Part shown: piece after piece, positions 1-9,773 of the stretch
Layout: each line of letters opens with the position of its first letter
Position numbering within the stretch: the stretch's first letter is position 1
NCBI GenBank assembly: GCA_040506895.1
Contig: JBEVVY010000001.1
Coordinates: 1,054,001-1,118,000 of the forward strand
Origin: Sedimenticola_A sp040506895
GTDB taxonomy: Bacteria > Pseudomonadota > Gammaproteobacteria > Chromatiales > Chromatiaceae
DNA length: 64,000 nt
Reading direction: 5' to 3'
The notes under the pieces: model-generated
What the model was told of the DNA's origin: nothing
Databases searched by the model: none
Seen by the model: only the letters and a program-made list of their open reading frames with translations
Translations under genes and position numbers: made by a program

Positions 1-5
1 TCTCG

Positions 6-1094
6 ATGGCGATTGATCGAAGAACATTCCTCAAACTGGGGCTCACTACTCTCTCCCTGGGACCGGCACGACTGCTCGCAGGCATCGGTCATACACGTCT
101 GCTCAGCTGCCGCACTGACCTGCAGGGCCATCACTTCGTCACCATGTTGGATGAGAATGGGCGGATCATCATGGATATCCCGCTGCCAGCAAGGGGGCAT
201 GGAATCGCTGTCGACTCCAGCAATAAACTGGCAGCGGTATTTGCCCGCCGACCCGGTGACTTCGTCTGGATCATCGACCTGACGAACCATAAGGTGACAA
301 ATAGAGTTACCGCCGAAGAGGGACAACATTTCTACGGCCATGGACTTTTCACAACGGATGGCAGGCATCTTCTCTGCAGTGAGAACGCCTACGAAACCGG
401 AGAGGGACGCATCGGGATATATGACCCTGCCATGGGGTACAAGCGAACAGGAGAGCTAAGCAGCCAAGGTATCGGCCCCCACGAGATTAAACTGCTCAGT
501 GATTCCAGAACTCTTGTGGTTGCCAACGGCGGCATCAGAACCCATCCCGATCTGCCGAGAATCAAGAGCAACCTGCAGACCATGGAACCCAATCTTGCCT
601 ACATCGATCTGCAAAATGGTCAATTACTGCAGAAATATGAACCACCCTCTAAGTGGCATCAACTGAGCATCCGTCATATCGACGTGGCTGCGGACGACAC
701 CGTTGCCATTGCCATGCAGTTCCAGGGTCGACCCCAGAATCAACCACCATTGATTGGAATCCATAAGCATGGAGAGTCAATGAAACTGCTCATGGCACCT
801 GATGAGGTACAAAGGCGTATGCGCAACTACTGCGGCAGTGTCACCTTTAATTCTGAAGGTTCACACTTTGCAGTCTCCTCCCCTCGCGGAGGGCTGGTCA
901 CCTTCTGGAGCCGGAGAGGTGAATACCTTGGTCTTCATCAACAGCAGGATGCCTGCGGGATTGGCCGAACCTCAGACAGTCTTATCATCAGTGACGGTAG
1001 TGGCAGGCTGGTATTGACTGATCAGCCCGGTGCCCGGCACGAAATCGGCACCACCCAGGACAGCCGCTGGGACAACCACCTGACCAGCCTATGA
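6..1094 (+). CDS. DUF1513 family protein with Tat-like signal
   Basis: The 362-aa product starts with a twin-arginine-like leader (DRRTFLKLG at residues 4-12, then a hydrophobic stretch ending near AG at 25-26), so export in folded form is likely. The rest reads as repeated beta-propeller-like blades with motifs such as GHGLFTTDGRHLL and GPHEIKLL. This is typical of DUF1513, a family usually found at the end of iron-uptake clusters containing imelysin and a di-heme oxidoreductase. Those partners would lie upstream, outside the window. Its function is not established; a role in periplasmic iron acquisition is inferred from family context and from the iron genes that follow. The start is the first ATG and the upstream edge is only five bases away, so a longer gene cannot be fully excluded. 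Confidence 0.85.
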   Translation: MAIDRRTFLKLGLTTLSLGPARLLAGIGHTRLLSCRTDLQGHHFVTMLDENGRIIMDIPLPARGHGIAVDSSNKLAAVFARRPGDFVWIIDLTNHKVTNRVTAEEGQHFYGHGLFTTDGRHLLCSENAYETGEGRIGIYDPAMGYKRTGELSSQGIGPHEIKLLSDSRTLVVANGGIRTHPDLPRIKSNLQTMEPNLAYIDLQNGQLLQKYEPPSKWHQLSIRHIDVAADDTVAIAMQFQGRPQNQPPLIGIHKHGESMKLLMAPDEVQRRMRNYCGSVTFNSEGSHFAVSSPRGGLVTFWSRRGEYLGLHQQQDACGIGRTSDSLIISDGSGRLVLTDQPGARHEIGTTQDSRWDNHLTSL

Positions 1095-1119
1095 AAAAAT
1101 TCAATGAAAGAAGCACTCC

Positions 1120-1161
1120 TTGACATTTAAATGATAATCATTATCATTCGCATCATATTTT
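1120..1161 (+). promoter_or_regulatory. Fur box overlapping a promoter before hemP-fbpABC
   Basis: Bases 1130-1148 form a perfect 9-1-9 palindrome (AATGATAAT, C, ATTATCATT), which matches the classical Fur operator core. A TTGACA hexamer sits just upstream at 1120-1125 and AT-rich candidate -10 sequence lies at 1155-1161. Fur bound with Fe(II) should block this promoter, so the hemP and ferric transporter genes are expected to be induced when iron is scarce. The palindrome is seen directly; the promoter assignment is inference. Confidence 0.88.
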
Positions 1162-1176
1162 AGATCATGACTTGAA

Positions 1177-1359
1177 ATGAACAAACAAGAGTCCACTAAC
1201 CCCGAGCCCCGCACCACAGGCTCTACACAGCAGGTATCCGCGTTGGAACTGCGCAGTTGTGACCTGTTCAGAAATCACGATCGGGTGTTTATCGATCACG
1301 AAGGTTGTCAATACGTGCTGAGTATTACCCGGCAGGGAAAACTGATACTCACCAAGTAG
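1177..1359 (+). CDS. hemP: Hemin uptake protein HemP
   Basis: This 60-aa protein has the HemP family signature in its second half: an SxxLF segment, then VFIDHEGCQYVLSITRQGKLILTK at the C-terminus (residues 37-60), including the near-invariant GKLILTK end. HemP proteins are small and linked to heme/iron uptake, and in some bacteria they act as regulators of the heme receptor. Here it is the first gene after the Fur box and lies about 100 bases before the ferric-iron binding protein gene, so it is probably co-regulated by iron. No heme receptor gene is in view. The ribosome binding site is weak. Confidence 0.85.
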   Translation: MNKQESTNPEPRTTGSTQQVSALELRSCDLFRNHDRVFIDHEGCQYVLSITRQGKLILTK

Positions 1360-1457
1360 TGATCGAAATTCATCCTGAACCGACGGGCAAGCCAGCCAAC
1401 TGCAAGCCAGCCCCATTGTTAACAGTGCCATGAGCGCATGGCCGATGGAGTCTGAAA

Positions 1458-2462
1458 ATGAAGTTGATGAAACCTGTTTTACTTGCCCTTGGCGTACTGA
1501 CCGCCCTTCCCGCTGCCCAGGCGAGCAGCGGAGAGATCACCGTCTACTCCGCCCGCAAGGAGCACCTGATCAAACCCCTGTTCGACCGCTACACGCAACA
1601 GACCGGGGTGAAAGTCCGTTACATCACCGACAAGGCGGGTCCCCTGCTGGCCAGGTTACAGGCGGAAGGCACCAACACCCCGGCCGACATCCTGATGACC
1701 GTGGATGCGGGCAACCTCTGGCAGGCCGCCGACAAGGGCGTCCTCAGCGTTATCGAATCATCCACCCTGTCGGAGAATGTACCCGGCCACCTGCGTGACC
1801 CCGGTAACCGCTGGTTCGGACTCTCCGTACGCGCACGCACCATCGTCTACAGCACCGAGCGGGTGAAGGACGGAGAGCTCACCTCGTACGAGGAGCTGGC
1901 CGATCCCAGGTGGAAGGGCCGCCTCTGCCTGCGCACCTCGAAGAAGGTCTACAACCAGTCCCTGGTGGCCATGATGATGGCCCGGCTGGGTGAAGAGCAG
2001 GCAGAACAAGTGGTCAAGGGTTGGGTCGAAAACCTCGCCACCCAGCCCTTCTCCAACGACACCAAGACCATGCAGGCCATCGCCGCGGGTCAGTGTGATG
2101 TCGGTATCGTCAACACCTACTACTTCGGTCGTCTGCAGAAGAAGGACCCGAATATCAAGCTCGCCCTCTTCTGGCCCAACCAGCAGAGCAGCGGTGTGCA
2201 TGTCAACATCTCCGGTGCCGGCGTGACCAGGCACGCCAAGAACCGTGCCGAAGCGGTGAAGCTGCTGGAGTGGCTCAGCAGCAAGGAGGCACAGGACCTG
2301 GTGGCCGGCCTCAACATGGAGTATCCGGCCAATCCTTCCATAAATGCCGACCCGGTCGTCTCCGCCTGGGGTGAGTTCAAGGGCGATACCATCAATGTCG
2401 CCAAGGCGGGCGAACTCCAGGCCAGGGCGGTGATGCTGATGGATCGCGCCGGTTACCGCTGA
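1458..2462 (+). CDS. fbpA: Fe(III) ABC transporter periplasmic binding protein
   Basis: A 334-aa FbpA/IdiA-type ferric-binding protein. Residues 1-22 form a signal peptide ending in AQA. The mature protein begins with the ITVYSARKEHLIKPLF segment typical of this family, and the iron-ligand tyrosine pair is visible in NTYYFGRL near residue 220. It would capture Fe(III) in the periplasm and deliver it to the inner-membrane permease. It is followed after seven bases by the permease gene and then the ATPase, so the three form one operon. The start is chosen because it gives the complete signal peptide and follows a purine-rich stretch. Confidence 0.93.
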   Translation: MKLMKPVLLALGVLTALPAAQASSGEITVYSARKEHLIKPLFDRYTQQTGVKVRYITDKAGPLLARLQAEGTNTPADILMTVDAGNLWQAADKGVLSVIESSTLSENVPGHLRDPGNRWFGLSVRARTIVYSTERVKDGELTSYEELADPRWKGRLCLRTSKKVYNQSLVAMMMARLGEEQAEQVVKGWVENLATQPFSNDTKTMQAIAAGQCDVGIVNTYYFGRLQKKDPNIKLALFWPNQQSSGVHVNISGAGVTRHAKNRAEAVKLLEWLSSKEAQDLVAGLNMEYPANPSINADPVVSAWGEFKGDTINVAKAGELQARAVMLMDRAGYR

Positions 2463-2469
2463 GCGGTCA

Positions 2470-4137
2470 ATGGCAGTAGCTGACACCCAGGGAATCTCTG
2501 GCCAGGGAGTGGCCACCCCCTCCAATACAGGGCGTTTTTGGCTCTGGACCGGCACGGCACTCGCCGCGATCGTGGCCGTGCCGCTGCTGGTTATTTTTTC
2601 CGGCTGGCTACAGCCCGGTAACGAGGTCTGGCAGCACCTGGCCGAAACGGTACTGGCCGACCTGCTGATCAACACGGTTGTCCTTGTAGCCGGAGTCGCC
2701 ATCGGTGTCATGACACTCGGCGTGGGACTGGCCTGGCTCACCAGCATGTGCGACTTCCCCGGACGCCGTTTCTTCGATTGGGCCCTGATGCTGCCCCTGG
2801 CGGTACCCGCTTATGTACTCGCATTCGTCGCCCTGGGACTGTTCGATTTCTCGGGCCCGATACAGTCCGCCGTGCGGGATCTGTTCGGCAGCAGTGCCTG
2901 GTTTCCCCAGATACGCACCACCGGTGGTGTTATCTGCGTAATGGTGCTGGTGCTCTACCCCTATGTCTACATGCTGGCCCGCTCTGCGTTTATCACCCAG
3001 GGTGGCGGCACACTGGAGGCGGCACGCATTCTCGGGCTCGGCCCCTGGGGGGCTTTCTTCAAGGTGGCCCTGCCCATGGCCCGACCCGCCATCGTTGCCG
3101 GCACCTCTCTTGCGCTGATGGAGACACTGGCGGACTTCGGCACCGTGGCGGTGTTCAACTACGACACCTTCACAACCGCCATCTACAAGGCCTGGTTCGG
3201 TCTGTTCAACCTGCAGGCAGCCGCGCAGCTGGCTTCACTGCTGCTGTTGTTCGTGGCGCTGGCCCTGTTCAGCGAACGGCGCCTGAGAGGCCGGGCGCAA
3301 TATTACGAGGGTTCGCGAAACACCCGTGCACCCCGATACAGGCTGCGTGGTTGGCGAGCCTGGGGCATCACCGCCTTTGCGGGGTCGGTTCTCTTCTTCG
3401 CCTTTCTGCTGCCGATAGTGCAACTGCTGGCATGGACCTCGGAGACCATCGCTTCCGATCTCGACAGCCGTTATCTTGATCTGCTGCTGCACACGCTATT
3501 TCTCGGCCTGGTAGCGGCACTGCTGACCATTGCAGCGGCCCTGCTGCTGGCATTCTCCAAGCGTATCGGGCAGAACTGGAAAACAAGTACTGCCGCCAAC
3601 ATCGCCACCCTGGGTTACGCCCTGCCAGGCTCCGTACTGGCGGTGGGCATCATGATCTCGTTCAGCGGTATCGACAATGCCCTCAACTCTCTCTGGCAAC
3701 TGTTTGGTGCCACCCCCCCGGGACAGGTGATTGGCGGCTCCCTGTTCGCCCTGATCATGGCCTACTTCATCCGCTTCATGGCCGTGGCCTTCGGGCCCAT
3801 CGAGAGTGGCCTGGGGCGCATCCGCAAAAGTATCTCCGAGGCTGGCAGGAGCCTGGGTGCGACCGGCCCGGAGATGTTCCGTCGAATCTACCTGCCCCTG
3901 CTGCGCCCCGGCCTGCTGACGGCACTGCTACTGGTGCTGGTTGACGTCATGAAAGAGATGCCGGCCACCCTGCTGTTGCGCCCCTTCGGTTGGGACACCC
4001 TGGCGGTAAGAATCTACGAAATGACCTCCGAGGGTGAGTGGGAACGGGCCGCCCTGCCCGCCGTTACCCTGATCCTGGCGGGACTGCTGCCTGTGATCAT
4101 TCTTATCAAGGGCTCTGCCGACAAGAACGAAGTGTAA
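2470..4137 (+). CDS. fbpB: Fe(III) ABC transporter permease
   Basis: A 555-aa membrane protein built from two homologous permease halves, as in FbpB/SfuB. Each half carries an EAA loop that contacts the ATPase: EAARILGLGPWGAFF at about residue 182 and EAGRSLGATGPEMFR at about residue 457. Roughly twelve hydrophobic segments are visible. The gene lies between the binding protein and the ATPase, with only two bases before the latter, which supports one transcript and a complete ferric importer. Confidence 0.94.
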   Translation: MAVADTQGISGQGVATPSNTGRFWLWTGTALAAIVAVPLLVIFSGWLQPGNEVWQHLAETVLADLLINTVVLVAGVAIGVMTLGVGLAWLTSMCDFPGRRFFDWALMLPLAVPAYVLAFVALGLFDFSGPIQSAVRDLFGSSAWFPQIRTTGGVICVMVLVLYPYVYMLARSAFITQGGGTLEAARILGLGPWGAFFKVALPMARPAIVAGTSLALMETLADFGTVAVFNYDTFTTAIYKAWFGLFNLQAAAQLASLLLLFVALALFSERRLRGRAQYYEGSRNTRAPRYRLRGWRAWGITAFAGSVLFFAFLLPIVQLLAWTSETIASDLDSRYLDLLLHTLFLGLVAALLTIAAALLLAFSKRIGQNWKTSTAANIATLGYALPGSVLAVGIMISFSGIDNALNSLWQLFGATPPGQVIGGSLFALIMAYFIRFMAVAFGPIESGLGRIRKSISEAGRSLGATGPEMFRRIYLPLLRPGLLTALLLVLVDVMKEMPATLLLRPFGWDTLAVRIYEMTSEGEWERAALPAVTLILAGLLPVIILIKGSADKNEV

Positions 4138-4139
4138 CC

Positions 4140-5189
4140 ATGGACAACCTTCTAGAGATCAATCAACTCCAGTGCCGTTACGGCAACCAAACCGTGGTGG
4201 AGGATTTCAGCCTCCACATCGCTCCCGGCATGATCGGCAGCCTGCTTGGACCCAGTGGCTGTGGCAAGACCACGGTGCTCAGGGCCATCGCGGGATTCGA
4301 ACCGGTTGCAGCCGGTACCATACACCTCAGGGGCGAGGTGATCTCCTCAAAGGGTCATACACGCACCCCAGACAAGCGGGGACTGGGAATGGTGTTCCAG
4401 GACTATGCCCTCTTCCCACACCTCAGCGTGGAGGAGAATATCTGTTTCGGTCTGCGCGGCCTGTCACGCCGCAAGCAACGGGCAGAGAGCGAATCACTGC
4501 TGGAACTGGTCGGACTTGAGGGTTACGCCAAGCGCTATCCCCATGAACTCTCGGGAGGACAACAGCAGCGCGTGGCACTGGCCAGGGCCCTGGCCCCCAA
4601 CCCCAGGCTGTTGCTGCTGGATGAGCCTTTCTCCAACCTGGATGTCGAGTTGCGGGAGCGCCTGGCGATGGATGTACGCAATATCCTCAAGAGCCGCAGA
4701 ACCGCAGCCCTGTTCGTTACCCACGACCAGCACGAGGCATTCGTCATGGGCGAACGTATTGCGGTGATGAACCAGGGGCAGGTCGCCCAGTGGGACACCC
4801 CGTTCAATCTCTACCACGAACCGGCAGACCGTTTCGTTGCGGACTTCATCGGTGAGGGACGTTTTCTGAGGGGTAACCTGGCAGAACCCAACAGGGTCAC
4901 CACTCCCCTGGGCAACATCTCTGGAAATCGCGCCTACAGCTGGCCCAAAGGGAGCCCTGTTGAGATCCTGCTGCGCCCCGATGACGTGCATCTGGATGAG
5001 CATCACCCCCTGAAGTGCCGCATCAGTGAACGCGCCTTCCGCGGGGCGGAAACCCTCTACACCGTCGAACTCCCGGAGGGAACTGAACTGCTGTCGCTCA
5101 TGCCGAGCAGGTACGATTTCACCGTGTGCCAGGAGATCGGCGTCGAGATCGACGTGGAGCACCTGATCCTGTTCAGCAGCCGTCCCTGA
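4140..5189 (+). CDS. fbpC: Fe(III) ABC transporter ATP-binding protein
   Basis: A 349-aa ABC ATPase. Walker A is GPSGCGKTT at residues 37-45, the signature LSGGQQQR lies near 137-144, Walker B LLLLDEP near 158-164, and the H-loop is in FVTHDQHEA. The C-terminal 110 residues form a TOBE-like regulatory domain, as in FbpC/PotA relatives. An upstream in-frame start exists inside the permease gene, but the ATG two bases after the permease stop gives the standard N-terminus (MDNLLEINQLQCRYG) and is preferred. It powers the ferric importer encoded just before. Confidence 0.94.
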   Translation: MDNLLEINQLQCRYGNQTVVEDFSLHIAPGMIGSLLGPSGCGKTTVLRAIAGFEPVAAGTIHLRGEVISSKGHTRTPDKRGLGMVFQDYALFPHLSVEENICFGLRGLSRRKQRAESESLLELVGLEGYAKRYPHELSGGQQQRVALARALAPNPRLLLLDEPFSNLDVELRERLAMDVRNILKSRRTAALFVTHDQHEAFVMGERIAVMNQGQVAQWDTPFNLYHEPADRFVADFIGEGRFLRGNLAEPNRVTTPLGNISGNRAYSWPKGSPVEILLRPDDVHLDEHHPLKCRISERAFRGAETLYTVELPEGTELLSLMPSRYDFTVCQEIGVEIDVEHLILFSSRP

Positions 5190-5274
5190 AGTGATACAGC
5201 CGTCAAAACAGAGAGTTAACCCGGGGCATTAACCAATCACTTTTCCACGACACTACCAGCTCAGCCGGGCCGGC

Positions 5275-7809
5275 TCAGTAAATTTTTGATATATGTGCCA
5301 GCCCCGGCTCTCTCTTGAACAGTTCGGTTATCTCTTCTTTGGAGACAGGTTTACCGAAAAGATAACCCTGACCATAATCACAACCATGGGAAATCAACAG
5401 CTCTTTCTGCTCTACTGTCTCCACTCCCTCTGCCACCACCTTCAGGCCCAATCCATGAGCCATTGCGATCGCTGCGCGTGCCAATTCAAGATCTGATGAA
5501 TTCGTCGTTATCTCACAGATGAATTCCCGGTCGATTTTTATAACGTCAAACGGATAGCTCCGCAGGTAGCTAAGAGATGAATATCCGGTACCAAAGTCAT
5601 CCATGGCAATTGTCACACCCAATTTACTCAACGCATCCAGTGCCTCATTGATATATGCATGACCGCTCATGAGAACACCTTCAGTGATCTCCAGTTCGAG
5701 ATACTCACCAGAAAGACCTGACTGATTGATCACCTGCTTGATAAAAGAGATCAAGTTGGGGTCGCGGAACTGGCGTGGCGAAAGATTCACAGACATGGTA
5801 ATTGAAACACCCAGCTCTGTTTTCCACTTTGACGCCGTACTGACAGCCTCATTCAGAACATACTGTCCAATCTGGATAATCAGCCCGGTTTGCTCTGCAA
5901 TGGGCATGAAATCCACCGGATCAATGTCACCCAGCGCTGGATTTTTCCAACGCAATAACGCTTCGACTCCAATGATTTGCCCACTTTCAAGATCCACCTT
6001 GGGCTGATAACAGAGATTGAATTCCCCACGAGCCAGCGCACCACGCATCTGCTCTTCTAAAAGCAGGCGTTGCGCGACCCCTTTATTCATCTCTTCTGTA
6101 AAGTATGAATAGGTATTTCTCCCCTGGTCTTTGGAGTGGTACATGGCTGAGTCCGCATTGCGCAGAAGCCGGGACGGATTATCACCATCGTTAGGGTAGA
6201 TAGAGATGCCGATACTGGCTGTCAGAATCAGCTCCCGGCCATCGATCCTGAAAGCATCTCTGAACTTGTCAATCAGTGTCTCTGCTATTGGGCGGACATC
6301 GGTGACATCGTTTATACCACCCAGCAGAACGATAAACTCGTCCCCACCCAGTCGACCCACGGTATCTCCACGCCTCACACCATCTGTCAAACGCAAAGCA
6401 GCCTCTTGCAGGAGCCTGTCACCTGTATCGTGCCCAAGGGTGTCATTGATTTTCTTGAAATCATCAAGATCCAGGAAGAGTATTGCCACCTTGGCCCTAT
6501 TACGGTTTGCCTCGTTTATCAGTTGAGACAACCTGTCCATGGCAAGGAAACGATTCGGCAATTCAGTCAGTGAATCGTAATGTGCCTGGTGAATTATCTG
6601 CTCTTCCTGCCTTCTGCGTTCGGTGATATCCCGGTCCACACCTCTGAATCCAACCAGGTCTCCTTGTGTGTTGATTTCTGGCACTGCAGTGCTTTCCAGG
6701 TAACGATAACCACCATCCTTGTGACGCCACCTGATAACCAGGCCGTGCCAACCCTCTTTTTGTTGAATCCATTTGGCGAGATTTTCTGTTACATACCCCC
6801 TATCCTCCTCGTGAATCAGGTCAAGCACCGCCTGACCCACCAATTCATCTTCCGAATATCCGAGAATGTTCTTTACTGCCGGGTTGGAATAGGTGTGTTG
6901 GCCCTGCAGGTTGATCGACCAGATCCAGTCTTTTGAGGTTTCGATTATTGCCCGATAGGCCTCCTTGCTGTCGTGCAACTTCTCATTCGCCTCCAAAAGT
7001 TCACGGGTACGTTCGCTGACACGTGTCTCAAGTGCCGTTTTCAGCAGATACAGTTCATCCTGGATTTTACGGGAAAGGGAAAAATAGAAGATCACCAGCA
7101 TCAGGTAGGCGATTGCCCTCATGACATGCCAGAACCACCATGCTGCATCCCACAATTTCGAATATTCGAAAATCATACCGGACAACCCGAACAGTATGCA
7201 GAGGAACGAGATCTGCATCCTGGTATCCACAGAATCCTTGTGTGCAGAAGACGACAGGAAGTAAACGGCAGCTATCAGAAAACCGATCCCTCCTACCAGG
7301 TTTGCCAATTTTGCGAGCAGGGAGAATTCACTCTCAACGATCATTGTCGGGACCGTTGAAGGCAGGAGAAGCGAAATTGCGATTATGAGGCCCGATACTC
7401 CAACCGCTGAAACTGCCAACAACCTCTCCGGTTTCAACCCGGAAAGGCGATCGCTGATCCAGACAAATGAAATAAGAACACCACCAAAGAAGGTGGCTAT
7501 GCTGTGTAGCCAAACGAAATGTGAACTGGCATGGAGCATGGCATGAACCCCATCCAGAAGACCCATGCCGATCAATGCCACCGCCACCCAGCTGTATGCC
7601 GCGGGTAGGAATTCGTGCGACCTGAGATTGAGAATCAGGGCGGCTACCGCTATGGCCGCAAAGGCACCGATACCCTCTACGAAAGCGTGAATCGGATAAT
7701 GGATAAAGCGCCAATCCGGAAAAGCATTATTCAGCCCGAACGCTGTTGCACCGGACAATACCGCTACAGAGAGACCTATCAACCAGGCTGAACGCGCATG
7801 TAGTTCCAT
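5275..7809 (-). CDS. Membrane PAS-GGDEF-EAL cyclic-di-GMP protein
   Basis: An 844-aa protein for c-di-GMP turnover. Residues 1-240 hold about seven hydrophobic helices with a conserved-looking GLLDGVHAML motif, resembling a MASE3-type membrane sensor. A short coiled coil and a PAS domain (about 280-400, with HTYSNPAVKNILGYSEDELVG-like sequence) follow. The GGDEF domain keeps RLGGDEF near residue 488, so diguanylate cyclase activity is likely. The EAL domain keeps EALLRW near 615 and the DDFGTGYSSL and EGVET motifs, so phosphodiesterase activity is also possible. The net activity cannot be told from sequence. It is transcribed alone, away from the neighbouring genes. Confidence 0.93.
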   Translation of the reverse strand: MELHARSAWLIGLSVAVLSGATAFGLNNAFPDWRFIHYPIHAFVEGIGAFAAIAVAALILNLRSHEFLPAAYSWVAVALIGMGLLDGVHAMLHASSHFVWLHSIATFFGGVLISFVWISDRLSGLKPERLLAVSAVGVSGLIIAISLLLPSTVPTMIVESEFSLLAKLANLVGGIGFLIAAVYFLSSSAHKDSVDTRMQISFLCILFGLSGMIFEYSKLWDAAWWFWHVMRAIAYLMLVIFYFSLSRKIQDELYLLKTALETRVSERTRELLEANEKLHDSKEAYRAIIETSKDWIWSINLQGQHTYSNPAVKNILGYSEDELVGQAVLDLIHEEDRGYVTENLAKWIQQKEGWHGLVIRWRHKDGGYRYLESTAVPEINTQGDLVGFRGVDRDITERRRQEEQIIHQAHYDSLTELPNRFLAMDRLSQLINEANRNRAKVAILFLDLDDFKKINDTLGHDTGDRLLQEAALRLTDGVRRGDTVGRLGGDEFIVLLGGINDVTDVRPIAETLIDKFRDAFRIDGRELILTASIGISIYPNDGDNPSRLLRNADSAMYHSKDQGRNTYSYFTEEMNKGVAQRLLLEEQMRGALARGEFNLCYQPKVDLESGQIIGVEALLRWKNPALGDIDPVDFMPIAEQTGLIIQIGQYVLNEAVSTASKWKTELGVSITMSVNLSPRQFRDPNLISFIKQVINQSGLSGEYLELEITEGVLMSGHAYINEALDALSKLGVTIAMDDFGTGYSSLSYLRSYPFDVIKIDREFICEITTNSSDLELARAAIAMAHGLGLKVVAEGVETVEQKELLISHGCDYGQGYLFGKPVSKEEITELFKREPGLAHISKIY

Positions 7810-8007
7810 TTGTATCGGCGTTTCCTTATTATCTGGTTCCCTTATATATCAGCTCTTAACACAAGCTTTACCAGGCCGGATACAACACCTGTTTACCTAT
7901 AATGTAGCTGAATATCGGGGAAGTTCTGTTGCAATGTGATTTAACTTCTTTTCTACTCAGTCCATGGATCTTCAGTCACCAATAATGGGTTACCCCGGGA
8001 AACAGTA

Positions 8008-9564
8008 ATGAGCATCGCAGACAGCTACGACGCGATACCCTATGAATCGACGCCTATACCCGACACGCATCCGGGACATCTCGCCTGCCTGGCCCGCCTG
8101 TACGGGATAGATTCTGCCCCACCGTCAAACTGCAAGGTGCTTGAGTTCGGCTGTGCCAGCGGGGGCAACCTGATACCCATGGCAGCGCGATTGCCCGACA
8201 GCTATTTCCTGGGCATAGAGCTCTCACCCGAACAGGCAAGTGAGGGAGCGGCCAGGATCGCCGAACTGGGATTGACCAACTGCGAAATAAGACAGGCGGA
8301 CATACTCGACCTGCAGGACGAGGGGCTTCGCTTCGACTACATCATCACCCACGGCGTCTACTCCTGGTCACCCCCGGAAGTGCGAAAGCGCATCATGGAG
8401 CTCTCGTCACAGTTGCTCAGTCCACTGGGCGTTGTCTATATCAGTTACAACAGTTACCCCGGATGGCGCATGCGGGGAATGCTGCGCGACATACTGTTAC
8501 ACCAGGTACGTGATATCGATTCTCCAGCCGCCAGGCTCGAGGCCGCCCAGAACTACCTGGACTATCTCGACGCCGGACTGGAAGGGGTGGAAGCGGACCA
8601 TATCGACTATATGAGAACCGAGATCGAGCGCATTCGGCATTCTCATCCCAGTTACCTGTACCATGAGTACCTGGAAGCCTATAACGAACCGCTGCTACTG
8701 CATGATTTTGTCAAGCAGGCCAATGATCATGGCCTGGCCTACATCTGCGATATCGACCTTGCACTGCAGTTCCCCGCTTTCCTGGGAGAAAAGGCGGAAC
8801 AGCTTCTCGGATTGATCGATGATCCGATCGAACAGTTGCAGCAGACCGATTTCCTGTTGAACCGCAACTTCCATCAGAGCCTGCTGTGCCACGACACCCT
8901 GCACCCTTCCCGCCTTCCGGATATGGAGCAGTTACGCGACTTCGCGTGGATTGCCGATCTGCACCCCCCGCGGAAGCTGGACCTTCGCCGAACCAAGCCT
9001 GCCCCCTTCACCCTTACTGAGGGTCAGAAATACGACGTATCCCACCCCCTGGCCAAGGCCGGGATCTCTCTGTTGGGAGAGCATTTCCCGGCGCCTGTTC
9101 CCTTTTCAGAACTGGTCACCCAGGCAGCCAAACGGGTTCGCGGCCATGGTGGCGATCCCTTTGCAGACCAGGAAACGGAAATGCTCGACGAGATGTTCAG
9201 GCTTTATGCAACAGGGATCATTCATGCGAGACCAACGGACATGATCGACACGACAGGCGACCTGAACGAATGGGAGATGGAGGCGGTAGTGCGCCTGGGG
9301 ATTTTACGTGGCGACAGCCACTTCCCCACCTGTCACCATGCCAGCATAAACCTTGACCCGTTCGCAGCACGTGCCATCAGCTATCTCGATGGCCAGACAG
9401 ATAGTGAAAAACTGCTTCAGAACCTTCTGCAGGACTTCAAGCCGGGAGGTGACCTGGAAGGGCTGGTGGATCCAGGTATGCCCGCTGATATATTGGCATC
9501 TCACCTGGGAACGCACCTGGAGCAGCTCCTGGAACTGTTCAGAAAACATGGCGTGCTTGGGTGA
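8008..9564 (+). CDS. SAM methyltransferase with regulatory domain
   Basis: A 518-aa protein. The N-terminal third is a class I methyltransferase fold with the SAM motif VLEFGCASGGN at residues 44-54 and an acidic motif IELS about 20 residues later. The middle part (about 220-310) matches the methyltransferase regulatory domain family (MethyTransf_Reg), and the C-terminus is a winged-helix-like region with repeated acidic/leucine stretches. The substrate is unknown; members of this family occur beside diverse transporters and surface-modification genes. Here it stands alone, with a start preceded by a GGGAAACAG stretch. Confidence 0.85.
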   Translation: MSIADSYDAIPYESTPIPDTHPGHLACLARLYGIDSAPPSNCKVLEFGCASGGNLIPMAARLPDSYFLGIELSPEQASEGAARIAELGLTNCEIRQADILDLQDEGLRFDYIITHGVYSWSPPEVRKRIMELSSQLLSPLGVVYISYNSYPGWRMRGMLRDILLHQVRDIDSPAARLEAAQNYLDYLDAGLEGVEADHIDYMRTEIERIRHSHPSYLYHEYLEAYNEPLLLHDFVKQANDHGLAYICDIDLALQFPAFLGEKAEQLLGLIDDPIEQLQQTDFLLNRNFHQSLLCHDTLHPSRLPDMEQLRDFAWIADLHPPRKLDLRRTKPAPFTLTEGQKYDVSHPLAKAGISLLGEHFPAPVPFSELVTQAAKRVRGHGGDPFADQETEMLDEMFRLYATGIIHARPTDMIDTTGDLNEWEMEAVVRLGILRGDSHFPTCHHASINLDPFAARAISYLDGQTDSEKLLQNLLQDFKPGGDLEGLVDPGMPADILASHLGTHLEQLLELFRKHGVLG

Positions 9565-9577
9565 CAGGCATCAGGTT

Positions 9578-9618
9578 TGGCCAAACCTCTTCCCGACTCT
9601 GTGTACTGTTGGATTACC
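9578..9618 (+). repeat. Left copy of a direct repeat flanking the MFS gene
   Basis: Sixteen bases, TGGCCAAACCTCTTCC, are identical to 11091-11106, and the next 25 bases still agree at about 17 positions. The copy lies just after the methyltransferase stop codon. The two copies enclose the AT-richer MFS gene, which suggests insertion or duplication, but no mobile element is recognisable. Confidence 0.6.
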
Positions 9619-9773
9619 CATGCGAAATACTGGTAACTCAACCAGTCATCGGCATAAATTCCGGGTACCTCCGCCTGGTGCCAATAGCAGAAATCAATAA
9701 ATTTTAACCTGGTAATGGCATTCAGTTTTTTCAGGATAAATAATTTGACTGTCTTCTACAGCGATACCGATCA

